From the NCBI RefSeq assembly GCF_900005765.1, contig NC_041688.1, forward strand, positions 777,341 through 841,340: a DNA stretch of 64,000 nt, given 5' to 3'. Numbering within the stretch: the stretch's first letter is position 1; each line of letters starts with the position of its first letter. Below are positions 11,836 through 22,788 of this stretch, in pieces. Source of the DNA: Plasmodium relictum. Lineage: Eukaryota; Apicomplexa; Aconoidasida; Haemosporida; Plasmodiidae. The position numbers were made by a program, and so were the translations under genes. The notes below the pieces were generated by a model that did no database searches, was not told the DNA's origin, and worked only from the letters and a program-made list of their open reading frames with translations.

Positions 11836-13170
11836 AAATTGTTATTATTGATTTAAACTAATAATATTCGCATTTTTAAATATTATTTAATTATTAATCT
11901 TTACACAATAAACTATTTACATTATTATATTATAAATTATAAGACATATTTAAATTACCACATCATATATAACTAACCATATAAATCTTCAATTATTATT
12001 ATTATTATTATTACAATTAATTCATTTAATTTATTAATCATTTATATATATATCAATATTCCTTAGTAATTATAATTAATTAATTCAGTACATCAAATAT
12101 AATTTCTTTATTATACAGACATTTATATTTAAATTTAATTATTTTTTCAGTGTATTATTTTTTTTCTAAAATATATTATAATCACTTATGTTAATATATA
12201 TTATTTTTTATTAATACATAATATATATTTTTTTATTTAAACAAATTTAGTTAATTTATATATTCTATCTTTTTTCATTTTATCACATATAATTTATATA
12301 TATATTTATCTAGATTGATTTTGCTAATTTAATTTAAAGTAACAATTTCATATGCAATTTAAGCTTTATTTAATTTAATCAAATATATTCATTAATTTAT
12401 ATTTTTATGTACTTGAATTATATATAATTTATTTATTTTTATTTCATTTTATCTATTAATAATAATTTTTAATTAATTTAATTATTTATATCTATTGTTT
12501 TTTATTTTATTTATTATTCACTTAAATTTAAATAAATTCATTATATAATTATAATATTATATTTACTATTTTATTATATATATTTATTTAAATTTATTTA
12601 TGTTTTACTTATCCAATTTAAATATTGTATTTATAATATTTTAATTTATATTTTTTTTTTTTACATATTTTTGTTAATTTTATTAATTTAATTAACATTT
12701 AATAATTTTTTTGTTTGTTTTATTTATTTGATTTATATATTTATTGTTATATTTTTAATTAATTTTAATTTAATTGTATTTAATTTTTTAATTTAAATAT
12801 TTCCTTTCTGATTATTTATATCCAATTTTATATTATTTACTACTATAATTAAATACTTAAATATATTTATTTAATTTTAATTATTATCATTATAATTAAT
12901 TTAATTAAATATATATATATTGTTATTATTATAATTAATTTAATTAAATATATATTATATTTACTTATTTATAATATATTATTATTATTTTAATTAATTG
13001 TATTTATTTAATTTAAATATATTATTATCAATTTAAATAAATATATTTAATTATATATATTTGTTTATTATTTAATTAATTATATATATTTACTTATTTA
13101 TAATATATATTTAATAATTTAATAATTATATTTATTTATTTTTATATATTATTATTTAATTAATTGTTAT

Positions 13171-13658
13171 ATTTATTTGATTTAATATATTAATAAATGA
13201 TTTAACTAAAATTATTTATTTATTTATTTAATATATTATATACATATTATTAATTTAATTTATTTGATNNNNNNNNNNNNNNNNNNNNNNNNNNNNNNNN
13301 NNNNNNNNNNNNNNNNNNNNNNNNNNNNNNNNNNNNNNNNNNNNNNNNNNNNNNNNNNNNNNNNNNNNNNNNNNNNNNNNNNNNNNNNNNNNNNNNNNNN
13401 NNNNNNNNNNNNNNNNNNNNNNNNNNNNNNNNNNNNNNNNNNNNNNNNNNNNNNNNNNNNNNNNNNNNNNNNNNNNNNNNNNNNNNNNNNNNNNNNNNNN
13501 NNNNNNNNNNNNNNNNNNNNNNNNNNNNNNNNNNNNNNNNNNNNNNNNNNNNNNNNNNNNNNNNNNNNTTAATTTATTTGATTTAATATATTAATAAATG
13601 ATTTAATTAAATTTATTTATTTATTTAATATATTATACATATTATTAATTTAATTTAT
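13171..13658. repeat. Roughly 81-87-bp tandem repeat interrupted by an assembly gap
   Basis: One unit starts at 13171 with ATTTATTTGATTTAAT and the next begins at 13258 (an 87-bp period), running straight into the Ns. The sequence after the gap re-enters the same unit at 13572 (ATTTATTTGATTTAAT again) and ends near 13653, a copy of about 81 bp. Both copies carry the same middle part, with AATAAATGATTTAA and a TTATTTATTTA run, with small indels. The gap therefore most likely hides further copies of the same satellite-like unit. Confidence 0.8.
13269..13568. other. Assembly gap (300 N)
   Basis: Exactly 300 unknown bases inside the centromeric repeat. The round number suggests a placeholder or an estimated size. 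No gene content can be inferred, and any frame through it is meaningless. Confidence 0.99.
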
Positions 13659-13760
13659 CTTATATAACTATATTATATTATGTATTTATTTTTTGTTTAT
13701 TTGTTTTTAATTTATTTATTTATTTATTGCTATAAGTAAATAAAATTAATTTATAAATAA

Positions 13761-16700
13761 GGTAATTTATTTAGGATTTAAATGCATATGTTTAATATTT
13801 TTATTAATTATCGCCATATGTATTATTAAATCGTATTAAAGAATTATTTGTCTTAACTTTTTTATTCTAATTAAATTTAATTATTTTATATTTTTAATTT
13901 AAGTAGAATTTAAAATAAATTTGTGCATTTTTTTTAAAAATTTATTTATTAATAATGGATTAATTTAATAATTTTTTTAATATATTTATTTAAATTTATA
14001 TAATTTTAATTAATTTATTTATATTTATTAATCTCATTTAAATATATATTGTTTTTTTATTTTAATATTATTTATGAAATTTTACTTTTATCAAATTCTT
14101 AGATAATAGGATATTTATTTTAATTAATGTATATTTTTTAATTCATGTGTTAATTATTTTTATTTTATCGAAATATTCAGTTATTCAGTTATATATTACT
14201 GATATATATGAAAATTTATATTTTTATTAGTTGAATATACTATTTATTGTTCCCACTTTATTTTTTTTTATTTCAGTTCTATTTTTTTTATCTCAATTTA
14301 TTTTTAACATAATTGTTAATTATTTTTTTAATTTTAGAATACATTTTAATGTAAATGTAATTTAATGCTATTTCTCCTTAAATCTTTAATTATTTTTTAA
14401 TCTAACTTATGTGTTTGCATTCTCACTTTTTATTAATATGATTTGTGTTCATTAGATGTATATAGTAAAATAAGGTTATTTAATTTTTTTTTTTTATATT
14501 TATAGCTTTTGCATATTTAAATACTTCATTTTTACTTTTTAATCATTTATTTGTATTTATTCATTATATATATATTCTTCGTATAATAATTTTTTTAATT
14601 TTGTTTGTCATAAGTACAGAAGACTTATTTTTTTTATGAATTAAAATTCGGCAATTTCATCAATGTACTATTTAAACAATAATGCTTTAACGTATTATAT
14701 GTAAATCAGTTCCTAATTAAATTAAAATTTTTTTTGCTTTAGTATTATTAGTACTTTTATATAATTATTTCTTAATTTTTAATAAAATATGAATTACACA
14801 ATTTTTTTGTTGATTTAATTTTGTGTTCCCCTTTTTCTTTTTTTGTCCATTATACAGTAAATTATTTTTATTACATAAAATTTAGAATTACTGGTAATTT
14901 TTTTTTTACTCTAATATTTTATGTAAATTTGTACATACTTTTAACTATTGATTTTTATATATAACATAATTTCATGATATTCAGCTTCTTTTATATCAGT
15001 AGTTGATATTATATAAGTCTTATTTAAAATTTATAAAAATAGATAAGATAATTCTTTATAAAATTTCATTGAAGTTATAAACATGTTGATTTATTATGTA
15101 TTTTTTTTTCAAAAATGAATTATTGATATATGTATTATTGTGATAGTATAAAATAGTTTATACAATTATGTGTCTTATTTACTCTATAGAACAATAGTAT
15201 AAATAAAAAATAAAACTCTTTTATGAATGTTTCTGGAAACTAAGCATTATGATATTTTAGAAATATCCAAGAATTATTTAAAAAATATAGATTTGTAAAT
15301 TTTTGGTAATCTAAAAGTATTTTTTCTGGAATTATCGTATTTTTAATGAAAACTGAAGATAAAACTTCACTAGAATATTGTGGTAATCTAGCTTAATATT
15401 TAAACTAATAAATCAATATAAATTTTATAACTTAAAAAAATAGAGGAATTAAAATAGAAACGCTGATGTATTATTTATAAACATAGCAAGAATTTTATTT
15501 ATGTAATTTTCGTAAATTTTTATGTATAATTTTAAAAATATTCGCATGGCACTCATGCAATCTTTTATATCAAAATTTTTTAGGAAATGACAATATAGTT
15601 AACATTATAGAACTATAAACCTGCAATACTTTATACTAGTGAAAATAAACAAAAATAATTATATATTTTAAATTATATAAAAAATATTAATCATAATTAC
15701 GTTTCATTAAAAAATTTTTTTTCTTCGTTCTGTTTCATTATTAATAATTATTGTTTCAATTTATATTTGTTATGTTATTTTCATATAAGAGAATATCAAT
15801 TTTTATTTTTCATTAAATTTCTCCCTTATCATTGAATCAAAGATACGAATCGTTTTCTTTAAACATATAAGTATTGAAATATTAAATCTTTCTATTCTTA
15901 ATATTATATCTTTATTTAATGTTGTACGTACAAATGTATATTAATTTAACATTTTTGCATTATGTTATCTATATATTTTAAGAAATATAACCCAAACAAT
16001 TTGAATACTATGCTACATTCATTTTTAAATAATACTTAATATTACAAGAAAAAATTTCAACATTTAAAAATTAGTTTCAAGAAAGCTTTTTATTAATATT
16101 TAGTATTTATGACAATCACTAATTTAAAACCTAAAAAAACATGGTACAAATCCCATTGAATATCTTAGAAAAATCAAAAATTATATTATTATAATAATTA
16201 AAAATGGAGAGAACCTTTATCCTTAGATTGACAGTGAACTGATTTTTCTTCATTTTTCTTTTTTTGATTTTAGTCATAAATTTCTATTTTGTTTATAAAT
16301 TTTGTTATATGTATATAAAAAAACATTTTTTTAAAGGAAAAATAATATATAATTACTTTTAATATAAAAAATACACAAAATAACATATATTATTAAAGTA
16401 TTTGAAAGATATAGCATACATGATAGACATATATAGTATTAATTTTGCCTTTTAATATTTAATAAGAGAAACGAAATATAAATATAAATAACAAAATAAA
16501 AATCGTTTAATAAATGAACAATTTACAAATCTTATTTTATCATAAAAATTATAGAAAACATTTTTTTTAGTATTATTTTTTATTTTTATCATTTTTTTAA
16601 GATAGTAGCATATACAATTTTTTGGTATACTAGAAAAATTTGATTTATATATTTGACTAAATTATGAGATGTTTTTATAAATTATTTATAAATATATATA

Positions 16701-18880
16701 TATATATAATAATACAAGAACACATAATGATAATATGACTTTTGTAGTTTTGAAAAATTTTAATTAATCTAAAAAGATGAGCAAAGAAAAGATCCATATT
16801 TTAAAATAAAATTGAAAGTCATAGATACAAGAAAATAATTACTTGTACAGCTTTACCGTGTACTAGATTAATATTTTTAACAAAATAATATGTCTTTGTC
16901 CATTTTATATTAGATGTAAGTTATCAAAATTTGATTAATAAAATATAATGCTATTAAATTCTTTTTTTTTTATATATTATTAGAATAAAAAATATTATAG
17001 TTTCATTTTAGGTAATTCGTAAAAAATAAAAAAAAAATAATGAAATTATATTGAGAACTGAAAATATGAAAATAAATAAATTTTGATTAGATCAATCATT
17101 AATACATTTTTTATTGTCCATCTTTTTATACATTAAAAATATTAGCTTATAATACCTAAAAATTATGACGTAAGAATGAGATATTTAAATATCGTTTATT
17201 GTTTTAGAAAAATAGAATAATAGAAATAATAGAAAAAGAAAAAAGAAATTTTAATTTTCATTTAGTATTTTTGTAAATCATATTATATGATTTACCTAGT
17301 ATAATTAAGATAACATTTTAAACTTGAAATATAACTTCTAAGTAATTTAATAAAAAAAGACTAAGAAAGCAATATTTAATATATTAAAGATGACAAAATA
17401 ATAAAACTTAAAAGTTAATAATAATTTACAATATATTATTGTTTACACAGCTTTCAGATGTTATGTATCTTAATTTATTTTACTTTTCATTATACATTAG
17501 ACTGTTATGGAGGTATTTTATTTTCTTTGATAGTATGAAGAAATTTTGTTTTCGTGTTTTCATTTGAAAAAAGCATAAAATATTTAATGCTACAAAATAA
17601 ATTATATACTTTAAAACATAATATATATTTTATTACATTTATTGCATTTTTTTTTCATCTAATAATATTTTTTCCTATGTAAATATGTAAAAATAATGCG
17701 AAACAAATGCTCGAATAAAATTCAACATTTTTATAAAGCAATTTTTGAAAAAAACATTTTTTTATTATTTAAATTCAATTTTATTACAATATAAAGATAT
17801 TTTTCTAATAATACATAGGAAACTTTAGAGATAAATTATAATTTTTCTCGAAAAATACGAAAGAAAAAAGATATCCATATCCAAAGAAAATTTTTTATTG
17901 GAGTAAATGTATAGTGACTAGAGACATCACAATATATTAACAAATATATTTTTTATTTGCTACATTATATTTTACTACATAACAAGCTCGATCAAAATTG
18001 TCAAAAAATATTTAAATTGGAAATATTTTATATAAAGGAATGAAATGAATTAAAATAAAGTTTCGTTAAGAAGTTTTTTATGTTACCAAAAATATTACAT
18101 TATGTCATAATAATTTTAGACAAAAATTGCTTTAACATAATCAATTTAATTAAATATTTTATTGAAGAAATATTTATTTTTAAGCATCTAATACACGTTT
18201 ATTTTTTTCTCAATTTTGTAATGTTTTAAATTTACTCAACATTGGTAAACTGATTTTTTACTTATACAAAACTTTTTAATTAAAGGAAAATATATTTAAA
18301 GATCAATATAAAAGAAACTATATAAAGGCAAATATAATATAAAAGTAAAATAAATATAAAAATTTACAATAACATTTTTTGTCAGTTATAATTGCTCATT
18401 GATATTAAGTTTTTAATAAATATAATCTATTTATATTTGTCATTTTTCTTGAATTATATTAAATTTTGAGAGAAAAAGAAATTTAAAAAGTTTGCTAATA
18501 ATTAACATTTTCAAAATTATTAAAATATTTCTAATAATTTTCATTAGTTACTAATAAACGAATTTTTAAGGATAAAAAGGATATACGTTCATGTTATAGT
18601 AAACTACGAGTTATAGGTAAAAAGAGAAAATTATGTTAAGGATATGGTTTAATTTTTAAAATAATTTATGGGATATTAATATATAGACAAAAAAATGGGT
18701 TGATCACTTTTCATATCTCATAAGAAGTCATCATAAGTCATAAAACAACTGAAAAAAAGTGAACAAATTTTAAAAGGTTCTTGTATAGGTAAAGAAATGT
18801 GTATAAATGGATAAACTTAAAATATCTTAATTATTTCTATATAAATTCTTATAAAATTCTTTATATAATTTATTTGGGAA
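13761..18880. other. Right pericentromeric gene-free DNA
   Basis: About 5.1 kb of A+T-rich DNA between the centromere core and the tRNA gene. G+C recovers to normal intergenic level by about 13.8 kb. I find no open reading frame, structured RNA or mobile-element remnant that I can defend, only short homopolymer runs and TA dinucleotide stretches. Confidence 0.55.
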
Positions 18881-18960
18881 TGTCAGGAGTGGGGTTCGAA
18901 CCCACGCCCTTACGGACAGCGGCCTAAACGCTGCGCCTTAGACCACTCGGCCATCCTGAC
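18881..18960 (-). tRNA. tRNA-Leu (anticodon UAG)
   Basis: On the minus strand the sequence folds as a full cloverleaf. The 7-bp acceptor stem is GTCAGGA/TCCTGAC with discriminator A; the D arm is closed by GCC/GGC; the anticodon stem CAGCG/CGCTG holds the loop TTTAGGC (anticodon TAG, reading CUA and perhaps other CUN codons). It has a long 11-base class II variable arm, as expected for leucine, and a T arm GTGGG-TTCGAAC-CCCAC. Total length is 80 bases without CCA and with no intron. It is the only strongly GC-rich island in the 14-kb pericentromeric gene desert. Internal A and B boxes (GGCCGAGTGGTC, GGTTCGAACCC) are intact. Confidence 0.97.
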
Positions 18961-21900
18961 TTATGAAAATGTTTGCAAAAAATTATTGATATGAAAATAA
19001 AAATTTAATTATAAAATATACTTATAAAATTACTAAATTTTATATTACTTTGGTAAATATAATATTAAGAATTGTAAAATAAGTATTTTCATTTTACATG
19101 CTTTATGTTAATTAAAATTGAATGATTAATTTTAAAATTATTACACGTTTTTATGTTTCATAAAGTTATAATATACTATTGTTTATTAATTTGAATAGAA
19201 AGTTTTTTTATTAAAATATATGATTGCTATAAATAAATAACAAAAAATAATGGAACACTATATCTTTTATTTTTGAAAAATTTTATAATCAAAAAAAATT
19301 TTTACATCAAAAGATTTATAGTTACCACTTAATGCTTTTTTCACTTAATCACAAAGTACCTCATATCTGCTTATGGCTTGAGAGTAAAAATATAAAAATT
19401 TCTTTTAAATTTCAATTAATATATGAAAAATAAATTATATCTTACAAAATCATTAATAAAATAAATAATGGAGTGTTAATATTTCTTAAATTACTCCATT
19501 TAATATAATGCTTATAAAAAGGAAGAGTTTAAAAATATAATGAATAAATTACCTTTTTTTTTTAATTATTTATTTATTTTTTATGATTATTTTTCTTAAA
19601 GTATTTATTTTTTGTTTTTAAAATTATTAAAAGTTTTTATTTACTTATAATCTTAAAAGAAAATAGTGTGTCTAATATTTAATATAAAGAGAATAAAAAT
19701 ACATTTGGTTCAAACAAAAAATGTTTATATGATAAAATTTTTCCATTATTAAATAATATATTTAAGAAAAAAAATATTTCCATAAATAAATGAAAAAAAT
19801 ATATTTGTATTTCTTACTGTAAACTTGTTTTTTCCATTTTTAGAAAACTTAAAAAAATATGTTTTAAAAAAAAGTTCTAAATTTATTTGCTATGAGATAA
19901 TTATTCAGACAAAAACATGTTTTTCTTAATTTGAGAAAACTATGTTGATAATGCAAATTATATTATGTATTGCAATAAAATCATATGTTTTTATATTTTA
20001 AATAAAATTTAAAGTTTGACTTACAATACACTATATGAATAGTTAATGTTTACATTAAATATATATAATTCAAATTATGAATAACTCTTTTAATAAAAAA
20101 ACAAAATTATTATTGTATTATCATTAGTCTTTTTTATTCATAAATTCATTGGTTTTATCTTTTAAAATGTGGAAGTAAAGTAATATTGCCTATAAGTTAA
20201 TCGTACTAATAAATATCACTTTTATTTATCTAATAGAATGTATGTATATATTACCATTTATATATATGCATAATAGTTATAGAAAGAAAATTTTGTAGAA
20301 TATTTACTATACTAGCTATGGCTTCAAAGAAAATTCAGTGTTTTTTTTTTTTATAAATCATTGAAAGTTATTAATTAATAGTTAAATATATAAAAAAAGA
20401 AATTATCTTATCTTGTTTTTTGCTCATTATTTCTTGTAATTTATTTTTCCTTTTACAAAACAATTTTTAAAATTAAAATTTTCTAAAGTATAAAATAATA
20501 ATTACTATTAAAAAATATGGTAAACAAATATGAAATGGTAACTTTATAAAGTAAAGATTTTAAATGATATACTAATTTTTATTTAGAAAAATCTTTATTA
20601 AACCATCTATTATTCTATTTTTACAGTAAAGGTCAACTCTTTCTTACATTACGTGTATAAACCTGAACTAAGAATATGAGATGAATATTAAGGGGAGAAT
20701 TTTTATATATTTATTTTTTACATAATCTTTAAAATTATTATTTAGCTTTGATTATATATATATTTCTTTATATGCTTTTTAGTAATATTATATAGAAAAG
20801 AATTTGCTTAAAAATAATTATCACATAAAATTTAAAAATTATGATAGAGGGGAAAATTTATCACATATTTTTAAGCACTACTCAGAAGTAAAAGTATTAT
20901 TTCTATTAAAATTATTGCACACTACATATTATATTTTACTACAGTTACATTTTAAATATTATGAGTAATTTTTAACAGGGGAAGAAAAAACTATATGTTA
21001 CTTTAAACATTTTGAAGAGACATAGAAATACTTGATCTTTTTGCCTTTTCTTTTTGATATATAAAATTCACATTTTATATATTTGTTTCATTATTTTTCA
21101 GTGTAAAGTGAAAAGAATATATCTGTAAACTAAAAATAGACATATTTTGGAATAAATGAGAGTTGCAAAAATAAAAATTTTGCAGTAATTTACTAAATAT
21201 ATAAAAATATGTTTAGTAACAAAAAATAATAAAAATATATTTTGAATATGTCTTATAAATGTATTTTCTTAATAAATCAAAAATTTCATTTAATTTTAAA
21301 TATAAAAATATTTAAAATTATGTTTTCAAAAAATTTCATTTATTTAAAAATATTGTCATTTGCAAAAATTCTTTAATGGAAAATTACAATTTAATTTTTA
21401 TTAAGAAAAAATAAGAATTATTTTGAAAAATAAAAAAAATGCTTGCAAAAAAGGTACAAATAATATGTAAAATATTATTGTAAAAAAAAATTTTATGGAA
21501 TAATAATAAAAAAAAAAAATATATTTCTCATTTCTTACTAAATTATGATTTTTATAACGTTTAAAGTTTTTAGATATTATTATGCGTAGTGTGCAACATT
21601 TTTTTTTATTTCTACGATTTTGTTAAAATACACAAAAAAAAAAAAATGTATAAAATAAGCATTAAAAGAAACAAAATTTTATTATACTTTTTTAAATGTG
21701 GGTATATAAGTGTTTATATTGTTTAAAATAGAAACATAAATTAAAAACGGGTGTTGATTTTAATATTAGATTATATTTAACATATTTGATTTACCTGTCA
21801 TATGTTTATTGTCATCTTGTTTCTAATATATTTTTTTTTTTTTTATATAAAATTATTTGTCATTATTATTAAGAATTCTATTGTTTTATTATGTAAAAAT

Positions 21901-22788
21901 CCAACTAATATACAAAATAAAATAAAATATTATATACGACTAAAATAATTTTAAAAGACATTTTAAAAACTTTATATTAAATTCAGAAAGAGATTAGTTT
22001 TAAAATTAAAGCCGACTTACTGCTAAAAAATAAATTTTTAAAAATTACACATTTCATCTTTTAAATACAAAGATAATAGGATTTTTAATTGAACTTTTTA
22101 TTTTTATTATATTTTTGCTTCGTTTTATTTTATTTTTATTATATATATATATTTTTTATTGTGCTAGTAAAAAGAAAGAAAAAATAATTTTATTTTTTCA
22201 TGTAAAATGAACTAATAAGAAGAAAAATATTTAATTTTGAAGATTTTTTTCTTTTATTTTTTTTATATATAAATAAATGTATATTGTATTTCATTTTGTT
22301 TTTATTTATTAGAAAGAATGGAATTATATTTCAAAAAACTTTAAAAAAAATATAATTTTTTTTTATTTAAAAATTTATATATATAAAAAATTAACATATA
22401 TGGAGAAAAAAGGAAGAAAAAATAAACAAAGAAAAAGAATGGATAGAATGTAACAATTTATAACAATTACTTCTCAGTATCTTTTAATTATTTTTTTACA
22501 CCTTCACTTTTTTATGTAATAAATTATATACGAACTTTGATATTTTTAATTAAAATTTTATTCATAACCTTTTTTGTTCGATGAATTATTTTTAATATTT
22601 AGAATTGGTACATTATTTATGTATTGTGTTTATTTGTATTTGTGAAATTTTATGGAAACATATGAAGGATAAAGAAAATTATTAATCTTGAATAAAATAG
22701 TTTTTTAAAACTTTTGATAATATAATTGTATTTGTAAACATTTCCATTTTAAATAGTTTATAATTTTAATTATTGTTCTTTCCATAAA
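18961..22788. other. Gene-free DNA upstream of topoisomerase I
   Basis: About 3.8 kb with no supported gene. The last few hundred bases must include the TOP1 promoter and 5' UTR. Nothing else recognisable was seen apart from A and T homopolymers and short TA runs. Confidence 0.5.

Larger units (their letters stand above)
11640..13760. other. Candidate centromere core
   Basis: For about 2.1 kb the sequence is almost devoid of G and C, clearly more extreme than the intergenic DNA on either side. It contains simple and longer tandem repeats (listed separately) and no coding potential. Plasmodium centromeres are known as single regions of about 2-4 kb, above 97% A+T, with internal repeats, one per chromosome and bound by CENH3. 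This stretch fits that description and is unique in the window. From memory, the P. falciparum chromosome 5 centromere also lies near TCTP, which would agree. The edges are approximate, and the true size is unknown because of the 300-N gap inside. Confidence 0.8.

Noticed and set aside
13264-13572. Frame running through the Ns
   Set aside because: Artefact of the assembly gap.
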